DNA of 35,715 bases from positions 1 through 35,715 of IMG/VR virus record IMGVR_UViG_3300020180_000062, one strand, 5' to 3'. A program made the position numbers and the translations under genes. This DNA is from a virus. The notes under the pieces were generated by a model that saw only the letters and a program-made list of their open reading frames with translations, did no database searches and was not told where the DNA came from. The stretch's first letter is position 1; each line of letters starts with the position of its first letter. This document shows, piece after piece, positions 8,578 to 14,838 of the stretch.

Positions 8578-8913
8578 CTAGCTCCTAGCGGCCACACGCG
8601 CGGCCTTGCGGCGAAGGCGCGGGTCGGTTATAACCACGGGTTCAGGCTCAACTTCATTTAACGCTGGGCAGCCGGTCTCTAGCTCTTTTCGCAAGCTCGA
8701 GCCGTGGGTAACTAACAGCGCTAAGTTGAAGTCGTGGATTATGGGGTCACGGAAAGTTTCATCTAGCCGCCCGAGCACTCGCATTAGCTCCCGCTCAAGG
8801 TCAAGTAGCACCCATTCCCCTAGCTGGAGTGGCGTTCTCGGCCGATAATGGACTACGCTTTTAAAAAAATTGTTGCCAATCTTTTGCCGCATTATAAAAC
8901 GCAAAAGGTGCAT
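8578..8913 (-). CDS. Hypothetical protein
   Basis: This 111-residue protein (104 if the internal ATG at 8892 is used) is not recognised. A helical middle (LGEWVLLDLERELMRVLG) is followed by an acidic/proline segment and a basic tail (RLRRKAARVAARS). It is the first gene of the tightly packed replication operon and ends two bases before the primase start, its last codons supplying the primase's AGGAG site. Neither candidate start has a clear ribosome binding site, so the N-terminus is uncertain. Confidence 0.65.
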   Translation of the reverse strand: MHLLRFIMRQKIGNNFFKSVVHYRPRTPLQLGEWVLLDLERELMRVLGRLDETFRDPIIHDFNLALLVTHGSSLRKELETGCPALNEVEPEPVVITDPRLRRKAARVAARS

Positions 8914-8970
8914 AAAAAACGCCCATATAAAATTACTTCACTTCTTCTATTTAAACATAGCAAACAATAA

Positions 8971-9408
8971 TTACTGTGTGTCGGTATTTTTAACCATCCA
9001 AGGTAAAAGTTTACCGATTTCGTTTTTATAGCCGTGCAGCCCCGTTGCCAGGTGGTCGTGTACGGCCCATTTTGCGTAGGCCGAGCCAAGCAACGTGGAC
9101 AAATGGGAGAAGCGTACAAATTTATAGTCCGGGTACTCTTCTTTAAAGTGTAAAATCGCGATTTTAGCCATGTGGTGGGTTCGCCCACCGGGGTACAGGT
9201 GGAAAGCAGTCCGCCCGGCCTTGTCGGTGTAAACTGCGTACCTCAGCGGTGCACGGCGGTAGTCCGCTACGGGGATTTCTTCGTAGCTAACGTGCCCTAG
9301 GGGGCTAGCTACGATACGGTAAAAGTGGCCCCGGATGCCAAAGCTATAGCCGGGGGGGTGGTCTCTCATATACGCTTTTATTAAAGCGTCAAAAATCGGG
9401 CGTTCAGA
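8971..9408 (-). CDS. Hypothetical protein
   Basis: This is about 145 residues from the GTG at 9408, which has GGAAAG about 7 bases upstream and overlaps the preceding stop (GTGTCTGA). An in-frame TTG at 9429 would add seven residues. The protein is rich in aromatic and His residues (HPPGYSFGIRGHFYRIV, FHLYPGGRTHHMAK), without a recognisable motif. The end lies at the edge of a short A+T-rich gap (8914-8970) in which I see no gene. Confidence 0.65.
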   Translation of the reverse strand, partial: SERPIFDALIKAYMRDHPPGYSFGIRGHFYRIVASPLGHVSYEEIPVADYRRAPLRYAVYTDKAGRTAFHLYPGGRTHHMAKIAILHFKEEYPDYKFVRFSHLSTLLGSAYAKWAVHDHLATGLHGYKNEIGKLLPWMVKNTDTQ

Positions 9409-9601
9409 CACGGGTTTCTTTCCAGACAACGTTTCTTTTAATATGACTGATTAATGTACGGTGGACACAGAACTCTGCGGCTAACGCCACGTGGTCAGCC
9501 TCGCCGCCAAAAAGATCCAAAACCTCGCGGATCATTTCAACTTCTATCCCCGTTAACTTAGGGCCTGCGTATACGCCGTCAGGCATTTTGCGTCTAGGCA
9601 T
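9404..9601 (-). CDS. Small HTH-like DNA-binding protein
   Basis: This 65-residue protein begins at the ATG at 9601, with GAGG 7 bases upstream; the in-frame TTG at 9607 is disfavoured. Residues near the C-terminus (ALAAEFCVHRTLISHIKR) fit a helix-turn-helix with Ala-Ala-x-Phe-x-Val then a recognition helix and a trailing Trp, as in small phage HTH proteins. It could be a transcription factor or a DNA-recognition module; the target is unknown. It overlaps its downstream neighbour and starts three bases after its upstream neighbour, so it is probably co-translated. Confidence 0.65.
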   Translation of the reverse strand: MPRRKMPDGVYAGPKLTGIEVEMIREVLDLFGGEADHVALAAEFCVHRTLISHIKRNVVWKETRV

Positions 9602-9603
9602 CG

Positions 9604-9933
9604 TCAACCTCTTTCATATAAGCTATTAAGGAAGTTGTCATACTCGATTTTCCGGGATTGGTTCCATAGGACGCTGTCGACCTCTTGAAACACGGGTCTT
9701 CTAGGGCGCGGCGGCGAGCTCCGGGTGAGAGCCAATACACTTGGATGCACAGGCGGTAGCGGTTGCGGGGGGCGGTTTCTGAATGCCGCGATGCCCTCGG
9801 TATCTAGCTTGTGTTGGTCGCGTGCATGGGCGGGGCAGAGCCACCAGTCTTTTATTTTTTCGCGGGCGGATATATAAATGAATTTGGGGTCGTCGCATCG
9901 GCAAAGAACGCACCCGTCGCTACTCTCAGGCAA
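9604..9933 (-). CDS. Hypothetical protein with N-terminal Cys cluster
   Basis: This 109-residue protein starts at TTG 9933 behind an AAAGGGGGG tract; no ATG or GTG is available in frame. The N-terminal CVLCRC and a later CPAH suggest a small zinc-binding knuckle (C-x2-C ... C-x2-H). The rest is Pro-rich (PPQPLPPVHP, SSPPRPRRP) and probably disordered, ending in a short helix. No function is recognised. The unusual start makes the N-terminus uncertain, but the Cys motif supports a real gene. Confidence 0.6.
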   Translation of the reverse strand: MPESSDGCVLCRCDDPKFIYISAREKIKDWWLCPAHARDQHKLDTEGIAAFRNRPPQPLPPVHPSVLALTRSSPPRPRRPVFQEVDSVLWNQSRKIEYDNFLNSLYERG

Positions 9934-10000
9934 GGGGAACCCCCCTTTGTATGACTTGGAAAGGGGGGGCCATGTGTTTATCCTTCTGCTGGGGGCATAA

Positions 10001-10465
10001 CTAGTTATCCGAAACGTCTTGCCCGGTTTTGGACCGTTTAAGGGTTCTAGCCATCCGCACCCGTAACGCCGTATGTAACGCCTCTAGCTCTGTGGGCCCG
10101 TCAAATGCGGGCTCTACCACCTCCGGGCCAGCAGGGTTATTGAGTTCATGGTACCGGTACATGGCTACTCTTTTAGCCTTCGTTGTTAATTTAGCATCGC
10201 GCAGTATGGTTTTGACTTCTTCAGGTATGCCATCCCCTGTTAATACTGCGTAGGCGTCGTCGTCTAGGGTTAGTTCTCGGATAATGTCAAGAACGATAAT
10301 CGGGACCTCAGTGACGTTATAGGTGACGCCCCCGCAAGTAACAGCGCTGCCGATGACGATGGAACCCTCCTCATTATAGAGGGATTCGACGACGGTTATA
10401 TCCTTTGCGTTTAGTGCAACTCTAGCGCCCCCGGCGAGGAGTACGCCTTCAAAAAAACCTGGCAT
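10001..10465 (-). CDS. Hypothetical protein
   Basis: This 154-residue protein is not recognised. The N-terminal half looks beta-rich (GVLLAGGARVALNAKDITVV) and the C-terminal third is a basic helix (ALHTALRVRMARTLKRSK). The ATG is preceded by AAGGAA at good spacing. It is flanked by A+T-rich gaps of 50 and about 67 bases. The leftward gap (9934-10000) contains G/C runs (cccccc, ggggggg) but no gene. Confidence 0.7.
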   Translation of the reverse strand: MPGFFEGVLLAGGARVALNAKDITVVESLYNEEGSIVIGSAVTCGGVTYNVTEVPIIVLDIIRELTLDDDAYAVLTGDGIPEEVKTILRDAKLTTKAKRVAMYRYHELNNPAGPEVVEPAFDGPTELEALHTALRVRMARTLKRSKTGQDVSDN

Positions 10466-10515
10466 ATTTAAGATTCCTTATTAATTAAATAACATTAATT
10501 ACCAATTAAATTTTG

Positions 10516-10893
10516 TTAATACTCTTCTGGTAATAGCAAAACGGTACGTTTTTCAGAGGTATAATCGCCGGAGCTGCTACATATTGCCCAAAGCTTTATA
10601 GGCGTTTCTAAGGTGGTTTGGATCCGCTGGGTGATGATAACGGCGTCATTATCTTTGATGGTGAAGTCCATTTCGCCGTGGTACCCGCTGGGTGTGAGTG
10701 CCACAACAAGGAGGTAACCAAGCCCTTTGATTTTCCCTAAGCTCATAACATAACTAGCTAGGGTGTCAAGGAACCAATAACATTTTAAGTCGTTACACAA
10801 TTGCATCACGCCGGGGGTAGCTACCCAGTTACGGGCGAAAGGGCTAAACGCGTAGTACCGGCCACTTTCATAAGTTGTTTCTAGGGTTTCCAT
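10516..10893 (-). CDS. DUF6876-like protein
   Basis: This 125-residue protein matches the pattern of the DUF6876 family: GVMQLCNDLKCYWFLDTLAS (family: G-V-x-x-L-x-x-x-x-x-C/A-Y-W-L-x-D-x-I-A-S), followed by strands and a QRIQTTLETPIKLWA block near the C-terminus. The family is widespread in phages and plasmids, but its function is unknown to me. The ATG is preceded by GAGGAAG. The 97-base gap upstream contains an 18-bp palindrome and possible promoter elements, so this may start a transcription unit. Confidence 0.7.
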   Translation of the reverse strand: METLETTYESGRYYAFSPFARNWVATPGVMQLCNDLKCYWFLDTLASYVMSLGKIKGLGYLLVVALTPSGYHGEMDFTIKDNDAVIITQRIQTTLETPIKLWAICSSSGDYTSEKRTVLLLPEEY

Positions 10894-10990
10894 TTTTAAA
10901 CTTCCTCTACTTACATTAAATATAGTAACAAGGGCATTTTAAATTAGAACTAATTTATTAAGTTTGTAAAGTTATAGACTGTTTCAATAG
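10894..10990 (-). promoter_or_regulatory. A+T-rich intergenic region with operator-like palindrome
   Basis: A perfect 18-bp dyad, taaattag and ctaattta around a central aa, lies at 10940-10957. On the minus strand a TTTACA-like element overlaps its upstream side and TAATTT (spacing about 18) lies within it, with TATATT further down. This looks like a promoter carrying an operator for the DUF6876-like gene. The promoter hexamers are weak matches; the palindrome is certain. Confidence 0.4.
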
Positions 10991-11350
10991 TTAATTCTTG
11001 CAGTACTCTCCGGGATGTAGCGCATCATAACGCTCCGCAATGGTCTCAACCTCCGCATCACTCAAAGCTATCTCTCTAACCTCGCACGTCGAATCAAAAT
11101 AAAGCGCACTCACCGCGTCACCGTCTGCGTTATAGGTTATGTCTAGGTACCGCGTTGGCCCCCCGCAACTCAATAGCACCCGGTAAATGGTTCGCACCTC
11201 GACAGCTAACACGTCGCTCTGCGTGCGCTCTTCAAGGAGGAGTTTAAATTCTTTATCAGTCGCCGTTTTTGCGCCTAGCTCCGCCGTTATTTCATATTTC
11301 AGGTTCCGCTGCTCGAGTTCCGCAGCCAGTTCTTTGCAAATGTCTTTCAT
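10991..11350 (-). CDS. Hypothetical protein
   Basis: This 119-residue protein is not recognised. It has a charged N-terminal helix (CKELAAELEQRNLKYEI), a strand-rich middle (VLAVEVRTIYRVLLSC, YLDITYNADGDAVSALYF) and an acidic helix near the end. A strong AAAGGAG ribosome binding site precedes the ATG. It lies between two other small early genes in the same orientation. Confidence 0.7.
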   Translation of the reverse strand: MKDICKELAAELEQRNLKYEITAELGAKTATDKEFKLLLEERTQSDVLAVEVRTIYRVLLSCGGPTRYLDITYNADGDAVSALYFDSTCEVREIALSDAEVETIAERYDALHPGEYCKN

Positions 11351-11383
11351 TGTGTTTGCTCCTTTATTTCTATTTACTAATTA

Positions 11384-11767
11384 CTAATAACCGCCTGCAC
11401 GGCGTGCATCTCTTGTTGCGCGTGCGTTGTCGCCCCTATTATGCTTTTCATCCAAGGCCTCGCCCCGCAAGGCCTCATCAGGCCAGGGCTTGCGCCATAC
11501 GCCGTTACGGTATAGGTTACGGCCTTTGATGGTGGTTTTTGTGCCGTCCTCAAGCAACAGAGTAAAAGTGTGTTGTTGCTTAGCGGCGCCGTAGCCATCA
11601 TTCACAAGCATTGCGGTAACAATCTCAAGATGGCTAAAGCGTGGGCTTTTGTAGCTCCCTGCAAAAACCGCTTTCTGAAACCGGACACTATCGCCTGTGC
11701 AGCAGTCACCCGTAGCGTTGATTGTGTAAACAGTATCACCCTTATAATCTGGGTTAGTGTACGGCAT
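11384..11767 (-). CDS. Hypothetical protein with LLEDGT...KGRNLYRNG block
   Basis: This is 127 residues from the ATG at 11767, chosen because GGGAGGAG lies 8-10 bases upstream; the open frame extends further but without a site. The middle segment reads KQQHTFTLLLEDGTKTT then IKGRNLYRNGVWRKPW. The tail is basic (NARATRDARRAGGY). The LLEDGT-x-T-x-I-x-G-x-x-L stretch resembles the LLEDGTLTIIQGDPL stretch in the paralogous pair at 12859-13729, so a shared domain is possible. Function is unknown. It starts two bases after the previous stop codon. Confidence 0.72.
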   Translation of the reverse strand: MPYTNPDYKGDTVYTINATGDCCTGDSVRFQKAVFAGSYKSPRFSHLEIVTAMLVNDGYGAAKQQHTFTLLLEDGTKTTIKGRNLYRNGVWRKPWPDEALRGEALDEKHNRGDNARATRDARRAGGY

Positions 11768-11768
11768 T

Positions 11769-11981
11769 TTATTGCTCCTCCCTCGCCTTATGCACAAACT
11801 CATCCCATTCGCATGCTATGGCCTCCACCCTAGCCAGCCTTGAATATAAGCGTGCTAGCTTGACTTCCATCTCTGGTGTTTGTTTAGGGCTATCTACGAT
11901 ACGCTGGATGGCATTGGACAACTTAAACGCTTTGCTTATCAAATCCACCTCACTTAGCGTGTAGTAGTGGTCTCTAGTCAT
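11769..11981 (-). CDS. Small helical hypothetical protein
   Basis: This 70-residue protein is predicted almost wholly alpha-helical and charged (LISKAFKLSNAIQRIVDS, KLARLYSRLARVEAIACE). The ATG is preceded by AAGGAAC. Its stop TAA is two bases before the start of the next gene, and its last codons contain that gene's GGAG site, so the two are coupled. No family is recognised. Confidence 0.7.
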   Translation of the reverse strand: MTRDHYYTLSEVDLISKAFKLSNAIQRIVDSPKQTPEMEVKLARLYSRLARVEAIACEWDEFVHKAREEQ

Positions 11982-11993
11982 TTTGTGGGTTCC

Positions 11994-12344
11994 TTATACA
12001 ATGGATAACGTGTACGTGAAGTAAAATTTGGTGTGATACCGGGTAATAACAAGCTTTAGGGTCTTGCCGTCCAGTGTTGTGCCGTCCTCATCGGGGTAGG
12101 TGACAAGCCAACCTCTTGCAGCCTGCGGATTCCGTGAATCGGCATCGACTAGGACAAACTCACTCCGGCGTAATTCTCTAACGGCCTTGAGGAGTCCAAT
12201 TTGCGGGCAAGTCTTGACGGTTTCCCGGACCAGTACGGGGGCTTCACCCGGCGGCGACTCAATATGGTGGATGTCGGTAAGGGTTAAGGTTTGCCCCTCC
12301 CTGGCTAGTAAGGCTTTAAGCTCTTCCAAAGTTAGAGTTTCCAT
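11994..12344 (-). CDS. Hypothetical protein, distant member of the three-gene paralogue family
   Basis: This 116-residue protein begins TLTLEELKALLAREGQTLTL and ends with a LDGKTLKLVITRYHTKFYFT block. The layout matches the pair at 12859-13263 and 13295-13729 (TLTRQALQDLL ... VTLTLT ... LLEDGTLT ... HHLVYTV). I take it as a diverged paralogue. The ATG is preceded by AAAGGAACC. Three 29-bp repeats lie immediately upstream. Function unknown. Confidence 0.7.
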   Translation of the reverse strand: METLTLEELKALLAREGQTLTLTDIHHIESPPGEAPVLVRETVKTCPQIGLLKAVRELRRSEFVLVDADSRNPQAARGWLVTYPDEDGTTLDGKTLKLVITRYHTKFYFTYTLSIV

Positions 12345-12359
12345 TTTTTGGGTTCCTTT

Positions 12360-12446
12360 CTCAGGATAATAAAAGTTGAGGGCATCACCTCAGGATAATA
12401 AAAGTTGAAGGCCTCACCTCAGGATAATAAAAGTTGAGGGCATCAC
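12360..12446. repeat. Three tandem 29-bp repeats
   Basis: Copies lie at 12360-12388, 12389-12417 and 12418-12446; copies 1 and 3 are identical and copy 2 differs at two bases. On the minus strand each unit reads GTGATGCC...TTATTATCCTGAG and can fold into a short TGAGG/CCTCA hairpin. The third copy contains the stop codon of the gene at 12443-12781. There are no unique spacers, so this is not CRISPR. Confidence 0.95.
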
Positions 12447-12781
12447 CTCAGGTGACGCGGGCCGAACCAGTCCATAAATTCCTCAGGGGATGCGGCGTAG
12501 ATTGACCCACGCACGGCTTTTTGTTGAGGCCCGCGCCAACCATCATCTTTATAAACATCGCCAGAATGACTGTCTATAAAACAATAAGCAGATTTAACGC
12601 CTTGGTCATCGGTCCGCACGATCCGCACAAAGCGCCTGCGATCTCCTGAAACTAGCGGGTCAAACCCTAAAATGGGGCAAGGCCAAGAATATCCCTGATG
12701 ATTTGCGGCAACTAGCGCCTGGCATTTGTTTATAAAAAGTTGTATTTTCTGGTTAAGCGTTTTTAGCTCCTCGGCTGTCAT
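12443..12781 (-). CDS. Conserved-looking phage protein, function unknown
   Basis: This 112-residue protein contains RRFVRIVRTD, AYCFIDSHSGDVYK and GWRGPQQKAVRGSIY. The order F-V-x-I-V ... F-I-D-x-x-x-G-D-V-Y-K ... W-x-x-P ... R-G-S-I recurs in small proteins of many unrelated phages and gives a family-level match without a function. An N-terminal helix (ELKTLNQKIQLFINKCQALV) precedes the domain. A copy of the repeated promoter lies immediately upstream, with AAAGGAG directly after its -10 box. The gene ends inside the 29-bp repeat array. Confidence 0.75.
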   Translation of the reverse strand: MTAEELKTLNQKIQLFINKCQALVAANHQGYSWPCPILGFDPLVSGDRRRFVRIVRTDDQGVKSAYCFIDSHSGDVYKDDGWRGPQQKAVRGSIYAASPEEFMDWFGPRHLR

Positions 12782-12799
12782 CGGTTTGTCTACTCCTTT

Positions 12800-12828
12800 A
12801 TAATAACTCGGTACGTGTAATTTAGCAA
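12800..12828 (-). promoter_or_regulatory. Repeated early promoter, copy A
   Basis: On the minus strand TTGCTA (12823-12828) and TATTAT (12800-12805) are separated by 17 bp, a good sigma70 match. AAAGGAGT follows the -10 box directly, as in copies B and C (AATGGAGT in copy D). The start codon of the downstream gene is only 18 bases past the -10 box. A transcript starting at the usual distance would therefore be nearly leaderless and would lose most of that Shine-Dalgarno sequence. Confidence 0.7.
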
Positions 12829-12858
12829 TAGGTTTGTAACGGTTTGTGAAGTTATGTT

Positions 12859-13263
12859 TTATGGGCCTTGCGTCGTGGCGACGGTATAAACTAGATGGTG
12901 AGTTATGCCGCCTACTTTAAGCGGATCCCCTTGGATGATTGTTAAAGTGCCATCCTCTAGCAAAGCGTTACCCTTAGCGGGATAATCGATCCAAGCTTTG
13001 ACACTCTCCCCGTTACGGTCAATTGTTGTTAAACAAAAGTCTTTGCTACGGATGCCGGATACTTTACGCGCTACGCCTAACGCAGGATGATTATTAGCAT
13101 CTTGCTTGATATAATCCCCGATAAATGTATAGTTTGGGTATTGACTTTGACCCTCCAAGGGGACATAAAAAACCCTATAACTTTGGGTTAGTGTGAGAGT
13201 TACACTATTGCCCTTCGTGCCTGTTAATAAGTCTTGTAACGCTTGCCTAGTCAATGTTGCCAT
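12859..13263 (-). CDS. Hypothetical protein, paralogue 1 of tandem pair
   Basis: This 134-residue protein begins with the same 14 residues as the next upstream gene (MATLTRQALQDLLT). It shares the layout VTLTLT-x-SY-x-V-x-Y, F-x-GD, HP-x-x-G, a V-x-G-I strand, YP-x-K, LLE-x-G-x-LT and VY-x-V. It is probably a compact beta-rich domain. The leader and first codons are nearly identical in DNA to those of the neighbour, showing a recent tandem duplication. The start ATG follows AAGGA. Function is unknown; early host-takeover or counter-defence is only a guess. Confidence 0.72.
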   Translation of the reverse strand: MATLTRQALQDLLTGTKGNSVTLTLTQSYRVFYVPLEGQSQYPNYTFIGDYIKQDANNHPALGVARKVSGIRSKDFCLTTIDRNGESVKAWIDYPAKGNALLEDGTLTIIQGDPLKVGGITHHLVYTVATTQGP

Positions 13264-13298
13264 TTTATTGTGTCCTTATCAATTAATAAACGATTTAT
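13261..13298. repeat. Duplicated 38-bp leader, copy 1
   Basis: This block is identical to 13727-13764. It contains the start codon, AAGGA ribosome binding site and upstream A+T-rich leader of one paralogue, plus the stop codon of the gene before it. The duplication therefore took the entire translation initiation region. Confidence 0.9.
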
Positions 13299-13729
13299 AC
13301 AGGTTTACTGGTTAACTGCCATTGTTTACCACGCGCCGATTTAGTCACGCTATAAACCATGTATAGCGTTACCGTGTTTGCCATTATTGGGTTGCCAGTC
13401 ATTAGCGTTAACCTCTTTCCCTCCAATAAAACGCCATGCTTAGGCGGATAGGGTTGTTGCTCTTGCGTCATCGTGCCGTCGCTCCCTACACGCAATAGGC
13501 TAAAATAATCATTAGCAACCCCACAAACTTCATAAGGTATGCCGATTGATGGATGATCGGGATGGTTTAACCTTGCGTGATCTCCAGTGAATTTATATCC
13601 TGTATGTTTGTATTGCTCTGCTTTGGGAGCGTACAAAACACTGTAACTTGAGGTTAGTGTGAGAGTTACAATATGGTAAAGCTCTGCTGTTAATAAGTCT
13701 TGTAGCGCTTGCCGTGTTAGTGTTGCCAT
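13295..13729 (-). CDS. Hypothetical protein, paralogue 2 of tandem pair
   Basis: This 144-residue protein is the partner of the gene at 12859-13263, with an identical N-terminal 14 residues and similar strands throughout (VTLTLTSSYSVLY, GYKFTGD, GVLLEGKRLTLM). It has a longer basic C-terminal tail (KSARGKQWQLTSKPV). Its stop codon lies inside the downstream copy of the duplicated leader. ATG with AAGGA upstream. No known family is recognised. Confidence 0.72.
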   Translation of the reverse strand: MATLTRQALQDLLTAELYHIVTLTLTSSYSVLYAPKAEQYKHTGYKFTGDHARLNHPDHPSIGIPYEVCGVANDYFSLLRVGSDGTMTQEQQPYPPKHGVLLEGKRLTLMTGNPIMANTVTLYMVYSVTKSARGKQWQLTSKPV

Positions 13730-13764
13730 TTTATTGTGTCCTTATCAATTAATAAACGATTTAT
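13727..13764. repeat. Duplicated 38-bp leader, copy 2
   Basis: Second exact copy of the 13261-13298 block, in the same position relative to the second paralogue. A shortened, diverged relative lies just upstream of the gene starting at 13931 (aattaataaataatttgtgg). Confidence 0.9.
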
Positions 13765-13931
13765 GCCGGTTTGCCTTTGATGTATTTAGCCAGTTCTCCA
13801 GCTACGTACTGTTTAAATAAACTTTTGGCTTCTTTTTTTGTGTAACCCATGTACTTCTGTATATACTTCTGGTTACCGATGATAGCGCTTATTTCCAACG
13901 CGCCAGATGGATGCGCGTAATCAATTATCAT
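13761..13931 (-). CDS. Small hypothetical protein
   Basis: This is 56 residues from the ATG at 13931, with GGGAG 8 bases upstream; an in-frame TTG at 13949 is less likely. The sequence has two strands followed by YIQKYMGYTKKEAKSLFKQY. The Y-x-G-Y-T-K-K-E-A stretch is a common feature of very small phage proteins of unknown function. Its stop codon lies in the duplicated leader of the following paralogue. Confidence 0.65.
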   Translation of the reverse strand: MIIDYAHPSGALEISAIIGNQKYIQKYMGYTKKEAKSLFKQYVAGELAKYIKGKPA

Positions 13932-13972
13932 TTGTTTGCTCCCTATCAATTAATAAATAATTTGTGGGGTAG

Positions 13973-13995
13973 TGGAGCAGGATTAACCTGCTCCA
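13973..13995. repeat. Repeated hairpin, copy 1 (after the amidotransferase gene)
   Basis: Arms ggagcagg and cctgctcc flank attaa, extended by one T-A pair: a perfect 9-bp stem, 5-nt loop. The same hairpin occurs at 16171-16193 and 16482-16504. All three lie just after a leftward stop codon but lack a T tract, so they may be RNA processing/stability hairpins or protein-binding sites rather than intrinsic terminators. Confidence 0.85.
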
Positions 13996-14004
13996 TCGTG
14001 GGAA

Positions 14005-14838
14005 TTAAATGCTTATCATGTTGGAGTAGTCCCCTCTTCGATCCTCCTCCTCCTCCTCTCCTCTTAATAGACTGATTGCCTCCTTGATATAGGCGCGCAT
14101 CCTTACGATATTTGCGACGCTTAAAGCATCCTCTAACAGTTCAATAGCGGCAAAACTGCGATCATCAGATGGCCACGCGTCACGGTCGATTAGTTGATCG
14201 TCGTCATATCCGTACGCTTTGCATGTGCCTCCGACGTCGTACAGGTCAAATTTATGATAGGTATTAGAGTAATAACAACCATTAGGCTCTAACGTGTGTC
14301 CGGTTTGGTCGATCATGACGTCAAACGTTTGGTTTTTGTTTATTATTTGTTGCCAAACTATAAATTTACCGTGTCCTAGTTTGGTTAATTGCTCTAGGTA
14401 CGGCATGCGTTGAACCGGGTCGCATTTTGCTAGCACTTCCGCCAAAATTGCGGAGTCACTCTTTAACGCATTTTGCCAGTATGGGCCTTGTAATATGCCA
14501 TTGTGGGCAAAATATGTTTTATTACCTAAATTAAATGGGTGTATATTGTTTGTGTCGATTAGCCCATGTGTTGCCTGCCTCCCGTGTAGTAAAAACGCTT
14601 GCCCTTGGATGGCGCTTGCAAACACTTGATCCAGTACTTGCGGATCGTAAGTTGTTTTTTCTACGCTCCAGCCTTTGCTTGACCCTTGTTTTTTTATGGG
14701 TAAGGGCAATAGTTTTATGGGTCGATCTAGTGCCGTTGACATTATCCCTAAACCGTGTGGATAAGTGTTTGCGACTTGCTCCAGCTCCTCCCTGTCAAAC
14801 GTATGATGATTTACGTCACTTGCTACAATTACGCACAT
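14005..14838 (-). CDS. Class II (Ntn-type) glutamine amidotransferase
   Basis: This 277-residue enzyme would hydrolyse glutamine and deliver ammonia to a partner synthase or ligase. Cys2 directly after the initiator Met is the expected N-terminal nucleophile. HGRQATHG (Arg87, His91), NNIHP (His100), AHNGIL (Asn113, Gly114) and KSDS (Asp128) reproduce the glutamine-binding pattern of GlmS/PurF-type domains. No synthase domain is fused, so a separate partner is needed. The overlapping upstream gene encodes an amidoligase, which is the obvious candidate. The C-terminus has a poly-Glu run from GAG/GAA codons. The ATG overlaps the stop of the amidoligase gene by 10 bases. Catalysis is well supported by motifs; the pairing is inference. 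Confidence 0.88.
   Translation of the reverse strand: MCVIVASDVNHHTFDREELEQVANTYPHGLGIMSTALDRPIKLLPLPIKKQGSSKGWSVEKTTYDPQVLDQVFASAIQGQAFLLHGRQATHGLIDTNNIHPFNLGNKTYFAHNGILQGPYWQNALKSDSAILAEVLAKCDPVQRMPYLEQLTKLGHGKFIVWQQIINKNQTFDVMIDQTGHTLEPNGCYYSNTYHKFDLYDVGGTCKAYGYDDDQLIDRDAWPSDDRSFAAIELLEDALSVANIVRMRAYIKEAISLLRGEEEEEDRRGDYSNMISI

Noticed and set aside
8892-9188. 98-codon minus-strand frame with Cys pairs
   Set aside because: It overlaps the hypothetical gene at 8971-9408 in another frame and lacks a credible start; the Cys pairs look accidental.
12360-12446. CRISPR array
   Set aside because: The three 29-bp repeats are directly adjacent with no spacers, and one copy contains a stop codon of a real gene.
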